A DNA stretch of 11,594 nt, taken from the NCBI GenBank assembly GCA_016218905.1, contig JACRCS010000611.1, positions 1 to 11,594 on the forward strand. The letters run 5' to 3'. The notes below the pieces were generated by a model. It had not been told where the DNA came from, made no database searches, and saw only the letters and a list, made by a program, of their open reading frames with translations. This document shows, one piece after another, positions 6,005 to 11,594 of the stretch. The DNA is from Deltaproteobacteria bacterium. GTDB taxonomy: Bacteria > Desulfobacterota_C > Deferrisomatia > Deferrisomatales > JACRMM01. The translations under genes were made by a program, and so were the position numbers. Numbering within the stretch: position 1 is the stretch's first letter; every line of letters begins with the position of its first letter.

Positions 6005-6307
6005 ATGGCAGAGCACGAGCTGGAGAAGGAGTTCGAGGCGGTCCGGGCCGATATCACCAAGCTGCGGGCGGACCTGGGCGGCGTCACCGAGGCCCTGCGC
6101 GAGATGACGAAGGCACGGGCGGAGGGCGCCCGGGAGGGCCTGAGCTCGCTCGCCGGCACGGTACGGGAGGAAGTCCGCCGGGGGCTGGAGCGGGGCCGGA
6201 AGTCCGTAGAAACCGTCGAAGACCGGATCGAGCAGCAGCCCGTCGTGAGCCTGCTCATCGCGTTCGGAGCCGGGCTCCTGCTCGGCAAGGTGCTGGACCG
6301 GAGCTAG
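6005..6307 (+). CDS. DUF883 / ElaB-YqjD-like membrane-anchored protein
   Basis: 100 residues, ATG with a strong Shine-Dalgarno (GAGGAGGA). Residues 2-78 are a highly charged, helical stretch (ELEKEFEAVRADITKLRADL..., EEVRRGLERGRKSVETVEDR) without hydrophobic segments. Residues 80-98 (PVVSLLIAFGAGLLLGKVL) form one glycine-rich C-terminal membrane segment. This is the ElaB/YqjD/YgaM architecture, a C-tail-anchored inner-membrane protein; E. coli YqjD has been reported to bind ribosomes in stationary phase. As in the E. coli yqjD-yqjE-yqjK cluster, a YqjE-like gene follows directly. Function here is inferred only from family and context. The TAG stop is in the same frame as the next coding stretch. 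Confidence 0.8.
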   Translation: MAEHELEKEFEAVRADITKLRADLGGVTEALREMTKARAEGAREGLSSLAGTVREEVRRGLERGRKSVETVEDRIEQQPVVSLLIAFGAGLLLGKVLDRS

Positions 6308-6310
6308 CTT

Positions 6311-6586
6311 CTGAAGGCGCTCGCAGAACTCTTCATCGCCTTCGTCGAGCTTCTGGAGGCCGAGGCCCGGGCCCTGAAGGGCCAGGTACGCCGCTTCGGC
6401 CTCGGGATCCTCCTGCTCCTCGTGGCGGGCGTCCTAGGCCTGGCCGCCCTCGGCTTCTGCCTCGGCGCCGCCTACCTCTACCTTTCCACGCGGCTCGACG
6501 CCGCCCCCGCCGCGCTCGTTTGCGGCTTAGGCAGCTTCGTCCTCACGGGAGGTTTCTTTTGGACCGCAAGACGCCTGATGAAGTGA
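6311..6586 (+). CDS. YqjE-like small membrane protein, apparent CTG start
   Basis: The frame from 6308 to TGA at 6584 encodes about 91 residues: an amphipathic N-terminal helix (KALAELFIAFVELLEAEARAL), a basic patch (KGQVRRFG), then two membrane segments (GILLLLVAGVLGLAALGFCL and AALVCGLGSFVLTGGFFW) and a basic end (TARRLMK). This is the layout of YqjE/phage-holin-like DUF1469 proteins, which normally follow a DUF883 gene. There is no in-frame ATG, GTG or TTG before GTG 6422, which would cut into the first membrane helix. CTG at 6311 has a GGAG (6300-6303) seven bases upstream and gives the expected N-terminus, so I take it as the start. The in-frame TAG of the DUF883 gene lies two codons upstream, so readthrough or a sequence error are alternatives. 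The stop overlaps the next ATG by one base (TGATG). Confidence 0.75.
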   Translation: MKALAELFIAFVELLEAEARALKGQVRRFGLGILLLLVAGVLGLAALGFCLGAAYLYLSTRLDAAPAALVCGLGSFVLTGGFFWTARRLMK

Positions 6587-6774
6587 TGTCCCTCGATGCG
6601 GCCAAGGAGCGCGTTCGGGTCGCGGCCGCCGAGCACCCCCTCTTCGGCTGGGTCCGCCGCCATCCCCGGGAAGGCGCCGTCGGCGCCTTCCTTCTCGGCT
6701 TCGTCCTGTCGCGCTACCCGAGGCTCGGCGGAGCGCTCGGAAAAGGCACCCTCTTCGCCCTCAGGAGGCTCTGA
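6586..6774 (+). CDS. Small hypothetical protein with one hydrophobic segment
   Basis: 62 residues, start at ATG 6586 in a TGATG stop/start junction with the YqjE-like gene, implying translational coupling. An upstream in-frame ATG at 6520 lies inside that gene and is unlikely. The sequence begins MSLDAAKERVRVAAAEHPLFGWVRRHP, then one weakly hydrophobic helix (GAVGAFLLGFVLSRYP) and a Gly/basic end. Position and size recall YqjK, the third gene of the E. coli yqjDEK cluster, but I see no clear sequence relation. It probably associates with the membrane together with its two upstream partners. Its 3' end overlaps the convergent PhoU-like gene by 14 bp. Confidence 0.65.
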   Translation: MSLDAAKERVRVAAAEHPLFGWVRRHPREGAVGAFLLGFVLSRYPRLGGALGKGTLFALRRL

Positions 6775-7369
6775 CCTTCATCGCCATCTCCCGCGCGTGC
6801 CAGGCCGAGCTCCTCAGGTTGTCGATAATATCGAGGTAGAGCGAAGAGTGTTTGGGCTGGCAGACGCCCGAGATGAGCCGCTCCTGGTGCTGGGTCGCGA
6901 ACTCGGCGGCGGTCTCGCTCAGCTTGTCGCTGCTCGCGACCACGTGCTCGAGGAGGATGGGGTTCCCGGTTAAGGCCGTGTCCTTGATGTTACGCAGGAT
7001 GTCCTTCGTCGAGTCGAAGACCTGCGTGAGCTCCTGGACTGCCTTGTCGGAGAAGAGCGTGCCTTCATCGATCTTGGCCCGCACCGACCGGATCACGGAC
7101 TCGACGCAGTCGCCGATCCTCTCCACGTGAGCCGCCAACGCGAGCAGGAGCCGCGCCCCGGCCTTCTCTCTGCCCTCCCGGATGACCCTCTCGGCAAAGC
7201 CCTTCTCGAAGTCGTGGACCTGGCTGGCCAGCCCCTCCGCGCTCTCGAGGGCAGCCCTCCTGTGCCGGATGAAACCTTCATACGTGAGGGCGAGCATCTG
7301 CACGAGATCGTCCACCGCGATCGCGAGCTCCTGTTGAAAGGCGATGAGGGAGCGATCCACCTGCGTCAT
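6761..7369 (-). CDS. Free-standing PhoU-like domain protein
   Basis: 202 residues, all-helical and without membrane segments; ATG preceded by GGAGGA at good spacing. It contains ALAAHVERIGDCVESVIRSV (78-97) and, near the end, KHSSLYLDIIDNLRSSAWHAREMA. These H-x-x-R-I-G-D and S-x-x-Y-x-D-x-x-x-N-L-R elements are the metal-contacting pattern of PhoU domains as found at the C-terminus of NptA-type Na/phosphate cotransporters and in PhoU itself. No transporter, pst or phoB/phoR gene is next to it. It may act as an accessory regulator of a phosphate carrier encoded elsewhere; this is an inference. It lies downstream of the histidine kinase on the same strand (234-bp gap) with its own candidate promoter. 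Confidence 0.7.
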   Translation of the reverse strand: MTQVDRSLIAFQQELAIAVDDLVQMLALTYEGFIRHRRAALESAEGLASQVHDFEKGFAERVIREGREKAGARLLLALAAHVERIGDCVESVIRSVRAKIDEGTLFSDKAVQELTQVFDSTKDILRNIKDTALTGNPILLEHVVASSDKLSETAAEFATQHQERLISGVCQPKHSSLYLDIIDNLRSSAWHAREMAMKVRAS

Positions 7370-7430
7370 CGGTCCTCCGATCTGATCGGGAAAGACTCCA
7401 GAATGTCGGCGGCTGCGCCGGCCTTCTTTC

Positions 7431-7460
7431 CTTGTAGCAACCGGCGGACCCGCCCGTCAA
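7431..7460 (-). promoter_or_regulatory. Candidate sigma70 promoter of the PhoU-like gene
   Basis: On the minus strand TTGACG (complement of 7455-7460), an 18-nt spacer and TACAAG (complement of 7431-7436) match the consensus at 5 of 6 and 4 of 6 positions. Transcription would begin near 7424, giving a leader of about 55 bases before the ATG at 7369. Confidence 0.4.
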
Positions 7461-7520
7461 GCGGGGACGACCCTTGCGGATGTCTCACCTGGCTGGATGC
7501 CCCGTTTGGGAATTGTTCCC

Positions 7521-7579
7521 CCCAGTCAGTCCCTGCCCTGCTGGTTGCGATGCACGAACGACCCGCAGGGGAGACTGGG
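7521..7579. other. Imperfect inverted repeat between histidine kinase and PhoU-like genes
   Basis: CCCAGTCAGTCCCTGC (7521-7536) faces GCAGGGGAGACTGGG (7565-7579) with a 28-base loop. It sits 25 bp after the kinase stop codon, where a terminator or a processing hairpin is expected, but no T-tract follows on the minus strand. A short GGGAA/TTCCC dyad lies immediately beyond (7508-7520). Confidence 0.4.
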
Positions 7580-7603
7580 ATGGGCGGAGGAGGACCGGAA
7601 GAG

Positions 7604-9394
7604 TCAGGAGGCGTCGTCGGCAGAAGTCGGCGGGGCCGTCAGCTCGAGGGCTTTCTCTCCCCAGGTCGCGCGGACGACCGTACCACCCTCGCCCGAGTCG
7701 ACCTGGAACTCGCCTCCGGAGAGCAGAGCCCTCTCTCTCATGCTGTCCAACCCCAGTCGCCGCTCTTGCGTCCGGATGCCCAGCATCCTCTGCACGTCGA
7801 AGCCGACGCCATCGTCGGCGACCTCCAGCTCAATCGTGCGCTCGCCCCGGCTGAGCCGCACGGAGATGGTCTTGCATCGGCTGTGTTTCGCGGCGTTGTT
7901 CACGGCCTCCTGCAGGACCCGGAAGATGACGATCTTGAGCCCCTCCGGGACCTCCTCCTCGCGGACCGAGACCTCCTCGGTCACGGTGATCTCGGGTCGC
8001 GTGACCCGAAACTCGCGGCAGAACCACTTGATGGTCGCGACGATGCCCAGGTCGTCCAGCGTCGAGGGCCGCAAGGCCATCCCGATCCTGCGGACCTCCT
8101 CCACGGCCTCCTTCAGCCTTTGTACCGCCAGCTCCATGGGTTTCTGGACCTCGGAACCCTCCTCGGTGGCGCGGGCGACCGCCCCCTCCAGGACGAACTT
8201 GATGGCCGTGAGGGTCTGTCCCAGGCCGTCGTGGAGCTCCCGGGCGATCCTCGCCCGCTCGCCCTCCTGCGCCGCCATGAGCTTCGCGGAGAGGAGCTGC
8301 AGGTGGCTGCGCCACTCGAGGAGCTTCTCCTCCTTGGCCTTGAGCTCGCTCACGTCGGTGATGACGGCGAAGCTCCCGCCGAAATTGCCGGCGGAGTCGA
8401 AGACCGCCCTCGGCGAGACGAGCGTGGGCACCGAGTGCCCGTCCTTCGCCGTCCAAGAGATCTCGTAGGCTTTCCGCTCTCCCCTCCTTCGCCTCGCGGC
8501 CTGCTCGTGGAAGAGCTTCTTGCCCTCCTCCGTCAGGAAATGGAGGGGGGAGGCGCCGATCACCTCCTCCTTGGAGTACCCCAGCATCTCGAGCAGCTTC
8601 TGGTTCACGTAGCTGACGATGCCGCTTCCGTCGACGACACAGAAGCCCTCGTTCATGGTCTCCAGGAGCGAGCGGTGGAGCTCCTCGCTGTGGCGCAGCG
8701 CATCCTCGGTCCGCCGGCGTACCTCGATCTCGCCGATGAGCCGGTCGTTCGTGGCGGCGAGCTCGATGCTGCGGTCCCGAAGCGCCTGGTCCGAGGCGTG
8801 TTTCGCGTCCCGGAAGAGCTCGAGGGCCCGTTGGCAGGCCAGGACCGCTCGGCTCAAGGGCCGGAAGAGCAGGAGGTAGAGGATCGGTCCAAGAAAGGCG
8901 ACGAGAGATGCGGAGTCCATCATCGCGACGGGCAGCGGGTGGACCGCCTTCAGCGACGGGATGGAGCGGGTCACGACCGTCTCGGCGACAAAGGCGGCGG
9001 AGACGGTGAAGAAGGTGAGCCGGAGGGGAGACGCGAAGGGACGCGTCCGGAGGAGCTCTTCCAGCTCGTCCGGGAGGGGCTCGGCTTTGCCCACGGAAGC
9101 GGCGGGCCGGCGCGCCGCCTTCAGCGTCTCTCGGCAGACCTCCAGGGTACGGCGCAGGGGCCGGAAGAGCACGTAATACAGGCTCGGGCCGAGGAGGACG
9201 CCCAGGCCCAGGGCGTTGAGGACCGTCAGCGGCCACGGCTCGCCCTCGGGGACGAGGGGATTGAGCCGCATGATGAAACCCTCGAGGACGCAAGCGGCGA
9301 GGGCGGCCAGGAGCGCGAGTCGCAGGGGAGAGGGGACGCTCACGTCGAGGCTAGTGTCCCGACAGGAAGGGGCGGACTTGCTCTGGTGGGTCAC
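7604..9394 (-). CDS. Membrane sensor histidine kinase, duplicated sensor module + PAS + NarL-type kinase core
   Basis: 596 residues; GTG start at 9394 chosen for its strong Shine-Dalgarno (GGAGGA six bases upstream). Residues 22-91 and 122-191 are two copies of one hydrophobic module, each opening SPLRL and ending in a second hydrophobic stretch with LGPxLYxxLFRPL. A helical linker (200-240) leads to a PAS domain (about 241-348: MNEGFCVVDGSGIVSYVN, GYSKEEVIG). The HisKA_3 dimerisation domain holds the phosphoacceptor His388 (ARIARELHDGLGQTLTAIKF). The ATPase domain shows the N-box LQEAVNNAAKH (494-504), the G1 box DDGVGFD (527-533) and RLGLDSMRERA (546-556). This is the NarX/DegS-type kinase class that phosphorylates LuxR-type response regulators; no regulator is in the window. 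Its ligand is unknown. Confidence 0.93.
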   Translation of the reverse strand: MTHQSKSAPSCRDTSLDVSVPSPLRLALLAALAACVLEGFIMRLNPLVPEGEPWPLTVLNALGLGVLLGPSLYYVLFRPLRRTLEVCRETLKAARRPAASVGKAEPLPDELEELLRTRPFASPLRLTFFTVSAAFVAETVVTRSIPSLKAVHPLPVAMMDSASLVAFLGPILYLLLFRPLSRAVLACQRALELFRDAKHASDQALRDRSIELAATNDRLIGEIEVRRRTEDALRHSEELHRSLLETMNEGFCVVDGSGIVSYVNQKLLEMLGYSKEEVIGASPLHFLTEEGKKLFHEQAARRRRGERKAYEISWTAKDGHSVPTLVSPRAVFDSAGNFGGSFAVITDVSELKAKEEKLLEWRSHLQLLSAKLMAAQEGERARIARELHDGLGQTLTAIKFVLEGAVARATEEGSEVQKPMELAVQRLKEAVEEVRRIGMALRPSTLDDLGIVATIKWFCREFRVTRPEITVTEEVSVREEEVPEGLKIVIFRVLQEAVNNAAKHSRCKTISVRLSRGERTIELEVADDGVGFDVQRMLGIRTQERRLGLDSMRERALLSGGEFQVDSGEGGTVVRATWGEKALELTAPPTSADDAS

Positions 9395-9488
9395 GGTTTG
9401 TCCTCCGACGACGCGTCTGCCGACCAGGAGGTTACCACGGGATCGGCCGCCGTCGTCCCGGAGGACGAGCTTTTAGTGATTGGCTCTT

Positions 9489-9540
9489 AGCTGTTGGGGG
9501 TAACCGCTAAATGCTAACTGCTAACTCCCAACGGCTGCTC
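9489..9540. repeat. Heptanucleotide repeat (GCTAACT) with flanking dyad, recR-kinase gap
   Basis: GCTAAAT, GCTAACT, GCTAACT run consecutively at 9506-9526, then degenerate units continue to 9540, five bases before the recR stop codon. Around them AGCTGTTGGG (9489-9498) pairs with CCCAACGGCT (9527-9536), ten pairs including one G-U, so the array sits in the loop of a hairpin. No gene fits in the 150-bp gap. Confidence 0.7.
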
Positions 9541-9544
9541 CTCC

Positions 9545-10138
9545 TCAGTACTCCGACCGCCCGTCCAGCGCCCGGCCGAGGGTGAGGGCATCGGCAAACT
9601 CCAAGTCACCGCCGACCGGGACGCCCCGGGCGATCCGCGTGAGGCGGACCCCGAGCGGCTCCAGGACGCGTTTCAGGTAAAGCGCCGTCGCCTCCCCCTC
9701 CACGTCCGGGTTGGTCGCGAGGATCACTTCCGCCACGCCCTGGCGTTTGACCCTCTCCAGGAGCTCCCGGATTCGCAGCTGGTCGGGGCCGATGCCGTCC
9801 ATCGGCGAGAGGTGACCCCCGAGGACGTGATAGCCGCCGAAGTACGTCCTTGTCCGCTCCAGCGCCAGGAGGCTCGCCTGGTCCTCCACGACGCAGATCA
9901 CCCGGCGGTCGCGCCTGGGCGAAGCGCAGATCTCGCAGGGATCCTCTTCGGTGAGCTGGAAACAGACCGAGCAGGGACGGATCTTCTCCTTCACCTCCAC
10001 CAGGGCCCTCGCGAGGGCCTCTGCCTCGTCCTTGGACGCCCGGAGCACGTGAAGCGCGAACCGCGCCGCCGTCTTCTCGCCCACGCCGGGGAGCTTACGG
10101 AACTCTCGAATCAGCCGTGCGATGGGTGGAGCAAACAT
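9545..10138 (-). CDS. recR: Recombination mediator protein RecR
   Basis: 197 residues, full length. The helix-hairpin-helix region LPGVGEKTAARFALHVL (16-32) is followed by the zinc-finger cysteines Cys56, Cys59, Cys68 and Cys71 (CSVC...CEIC). A Toprim domain spans about 79-175, with the acidic Glu85 (CVVEDQ), ATNPDVEGEATALYL (141-155) and ARGVPVGGDLEFAD (170-183). RecR acts with RecO/RecF to load RecA on gapped DNA during recombinational repair. The usual dnaX-ybaB partners are absent; upstream on the same strand are cobC and cobS. The start at 10138 has no good Shine-Dalgarno (a weak GAGAT at best) because a heptad repeat array reaches to within about ten bases of it. Confidence 0.97.
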   Translation of the reverse strand: MFAPPIARLIREFRKLPGVGEKTAARFALHVLRASKDEAEALARALVEVKEKIRPCSVCFQLTEEDPCEICASPRRDRRVICVVEDQASLLALERTRTYFGGYHVLGGHLSPMDGIGPDQLRIRELLERVKRQGVAEVILATNPDVEGEATALYLKRVLEPLGVRLTRIARGVPVGGDLEFADALTLGRALDGRSEY

Positions 10139-10147
10139 CAGGATCTC

Positions 10148-10338
10148 GTTCTGCGTTCCGCGTTCTGCGTTTCACGTCCCATCCCGGAGCCGGATCTTGG
10201 ATCGGAACGTCTAGCGGGGGCAGCCACTCTCGGTCCGTGAAGGACGATGAATTGGGCTCTCGTTCTTGCACGCGGCACGTTCTTCATCGGGTTTCCGTCC
10301 TCCACGCAGAACGCGGAACGCTGCACGCGGAACGTTCT
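10148..10338. repeat. Facing heptanucleotide arrays forming an 18-bp inverted repeat (cobC-recR gap)
   Basis: Left array: GTTCTGC, GTTCCGC, GTTCTGC at 10148-10168, then GTTTCAC. Right array: five abutting 7-mers at 10304-10338 (ACGCAGA, ACGCGGA, ACGCTGC, ACGCGGA, ACGTTCT), ending one base before the cobC stop codon. ACGCAGAACGCGGAACGC (10304-10321) is the exact reverse complement of 10153-10170, with 133 bp between. In addition TGCACGCGGCACGTTCT (10267-10283) recurs with one mismatch at 10322-10338. No gene is visible in the 201-bp gap. Confidence 0.8.
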
Positions 10339-10339
10339 C

Positions 10340-10966
10340 TTATCCGTTCACCAGCGAGATCACCGTATTGCCGTCCCGGTAGTAGTCGATGATGTTGAGG
10401 CAGCCGTAGTCCTGGGCGAGCTTGTGGTACTGGGAGAGCGGGAGCCCCAGCGCCTCGAAGAGGATCACGCGGTTTACCCCGCCGTGGGCCACCAGGCACA
10501 CGGACTCGCCCGGATGCCTTGCGAGAAGGTCCCCCAGGGCGCCCATGATCCTCGCCTTCAGGTCCAGGAGACTCTCGCCCCCCGGGATCACGAAGGACTC
10601 GAGATCGGCCCACCAGCCCTGGATCCTGGCGCGGTCCGAGTCCCAGAGCTCTCCGACGCTCCTCCCGTCCCACTCGCCCATGTGGAGCTCCCGGAAGACC
10701 GGATCGTGTCGCACCGGCACGTCGCGCCCGCGCGCCATGAGCTCCGCGCCGATCCTCGAACGCTGGAGGTCCGACGAGTAGACGGCGGCGAGGGGCTCCG
10801 CCCGGAGCCGCTCGGCGACGGTTTCGAGCTGCGCGAACCCGCGGGCCGTGAGAGCCACGTCCGTGTGTCCGTGGAGAAAACCGTCGCCCTCCACCTCTCC
10901 GTGACGGACGAGGAAGAGCCTCGTAGGCGGGCCGACTTCGCGCAATCGTCTGGGGATTTGAGCCAT
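10340..10966 (-). CDS. cobC: Histidine phosphatase family protein, probable alpha-ribazole phosphatase
   Basis: 208 residues. The RHG motif with the phospho-accepting histidine is at LFLVRHGEVE (17-26, His22). Arg69 follows in YSSDLQRS, the acid is Glu93 in FRELHMGEWDG, and the second catalytic histidine is His161 in LVAHGGVNR. These define the phosphoglycerate-mutase-like histidine phosphatase fold. The gene directly follows cobS (18-bp gap), and CobC (alpha-ribazole-5'-phosphate phosphatase) is the family member expected in nucleotide-loop assembly of cobalamin. Sequence alone would also allow a GpmB-type phosphatase, so the name rests mainly on context. ATG is preceded by AGGAAG at good spacing. 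Confidence 0.82.
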   Translation of the reverse strand: MAQIPRRLREVGPPTRLFLVRHGEVEGDGFLHGHTDVALTARGFAQLETVAERLRAEPLAAVYSSDLQRSRIGAELMARGRDVPVRHDPVFRELHMGEWDGRSVGELWDSDRARIQGWWADLESFVIPGGESLLDLKARIMGALGDLLARHPGESVCLVAHGGVNRVILFEALGLPLSQYHKLAQDYGCLNIIDYYRDGNTVISLVNG

Positions 10967-10984
10967 CTCGCTTCCTGATAATGT

Positions 10985-11594
10985 CTAGAGCACGTGCAGC
11001 CAGAGGAGGAAGAGGATCTCCCCCGTCTCGACCGCGAAGCCCAGCGTGTCTCCCGTGATCCCGCCGAGCCTGCGGTGGAAGAAGGCCTTGAGCGCGCTCG
11101 CGTAGAGGAGCATCGCGACGAAGCCCACCGCCCCCCGCCAACTCAGGAGCAGGCACGGTACGGCGGAGCCGAGCAGCGCGAGCGCCACCGTCTCGCCGTC
11201 GAGGTGCTCCGCGTACGGCGACCCGAGCCCCCCGGTGGCCCGGGCGTAGACGCTCCCGCGCGCGAGCCACACCACGCCGCCCCGGGCGACCGCCGGCGTG
11301 ACCAGGATCGCGTTCCACGCGAGCTCGCGCGGGAGGAGGCCGAGCGCCGCCACTTTGGTCACCAGAGCCAGACAGAGCCCGGCGGCACCCACCGCGCCGG
11401 TCCGGCTGTCCTTCATGATCTCCAGGGCCCGCTCCCGTGTCCAGCCTCCCGCGAGGCCGTCGAGCGTGTCGGCGAGACCGTCGAGATGGAACGCGCCGGT
11501 CGCCCAGGCCAGCAGCACGACCAGCGCCGCCCCCTCGAGCAGGCCCGGGAGGCGACGTCCGATGGTCACGTGGAACGCCAGGAGCCCCGCGCCC
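10985..11594 (-). CDS. cobS: Adenosylcobinamide-GDP ribazoletransferase (cobalamin synthase), 5' end outside window
   Basis: The frame is open to the right edge. About 200 of the usual ~250 residues are visible, so a GTG at 11569 is probably internal. The signature TGAFHLDGLADTLDGLAGG followed by RERALEIMKDSRTGAVGA is diagnostic of CobS, with the acidic HLDGLADTxDG motif thought to bind Mg2+ and substrate. Several hydrophobic helices follow (GLCLALVTKVAALGLL, TVALALLGSAVPCLLL, VGFVAMLLYASALKAFF), and HRRLGGITGDTLGFAVETGEILFLL is the conserved C-terminal block. The integral membrane enzyme joins adenosylcobinamide-GDP to alpha-ribazole or its phosphate in the last steps of B12 synthesis. It is followed closely by cobC. 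Confidence 0.95.
   Translation of the reverse strand, partial: GAGLLAFHVTIGRRLPGLLEGAALVVLLAWATGAFHLDGLADTLDGLAGGWTRERALEIMKDSRTGAVGAAGLCLALVTKVAALGLLPRELAWNAILVTPAVARGGVVWLARGSVYARATGGLGSPYAEHLDGETVALALLGSAVPCLLLSWRGAVGFVAMLLYASALKAFFHRRLGGITGDTLGFAVETGEILFLLWLHVL

Noticed and set aside
6520..6585. Earlier in-frame ATG for the 62-residue protein
   Set aside because: It falls inside the YqjE-like coding sequence, whereas ATG 6586 forms a TGATG stop/start junction with it.
9453..9474. TCGTCC/GGACGA hairpin followed by TTTT, terminator-like on the plus strand
   Set aside because: No plus-strand gene precedes it, the stem is only 6 bp and is separated from the T-run by two bases; probably chance.
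7127..9490. 787-codon open frame on the plus strand, antisense to the kinase and PhoU-like genes
   Set aside because: Its translation is low-complexity, rich in Arg/Glu/Leu/Pro/Gly, without domain features; the minus strand has unmistakable kinase motifs. Long antisense frames are expected in DNA this GC-rich.
9489..10338. CRISPR array
   Set aside because: The repeats are 7 nt and mostly contiguous, without regular unique spacers, and no cas gene is nearby.
10284..11318. 344-codon minus-strand frame over cobC/cobS
   Set aside because: Arg/Gly/Ala-rich shadow in a different frame from two clearly recognisable genes.
1..11594. tRNA or rRNA genes, transposases, integrases or attachment sites
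   Set aside because: I saw no cloverleaf-like sequence, conserved rRNA segment or transposase/integrase motif on either strand by eye; a covariance-model search would be needed to exclude RNAs fully.

Overview
This is a GC-rich bacterial chromosomal window with ordinary housekeeping and metabolic genes plus some unusual intergenic DNA. No gene fixes the lineage. A polyglycine lipoprotein, a crotonase, an agmatine-to-putrescine pair, a RecR outside its common dnaX-ybaB setting, and heptanucleotide repeats in gaps would suit a high-GC environmental lineage (Desulfobacterota/Myxococcota, NC10 or Rokubacteria-like). That placement is a low-confidence inference.

Layout. 1-242: 3' end of a cytochrome b561 gene (+), then a bidirectional terminator-like hairpin. 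393-1622: polyglycine-tethered beta-helix lipoprotein (-). 1623-1998: a 376-bp gap without a normal gene. It holds a promoter-like pair, a strong Shine-Dalgarno before a 7-codon ORF, and a large hairpin starting at its stop codon. 1999-2465: Phd/YefM-type antitoxin plus a decayed PIN/VapC toxin. 2475-3281: enoyl-CoA hydratase-family gene. 3401-3787: DUF488 gene. 3811-5809 (-): aguA then aguB, which together turn agmatine into N-carbamoylputrescine and then putrescine. 6005-6774 (+): a compact set of three small membrane-associated genes (DUF883/YqjD-like, YqjE-like, and an unnamed 62-residue protein). The middle gene has no ATG/GTG/TTG start and seems to begin at CTG. 6761-7369 (-): free-standing PhoU-like protein, ending convergently with a 14-bp overlap. 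7604-9394 (-): sensor histidine kinase whose sensor region is an internal duplication. 9545-10138 (-): recR. 10340-11594 (-): cobC-like phosphatase and cobS (truncated at the window edge), late cobalamin assembly.

The most striking non-gene signal is that three separate gaps between codirectional minus-strand genes (aguA/aguB, recR/kinase, cobC/recR) each carry a short degenerate tandem array with a 7-nt period but with unrelated units (TCATCCT; GCTAACT; GTTCTGC/ACGCGGA). The arrays abut or overlap start or stop codons, and in the cobC-recR gap they face each other as an 18-bp perfect inverted repeat. This resembles the heptanucleotide STRR repeats of heterocystous cyanobacteria in period only, and it is the best candidate here for something undescribed.
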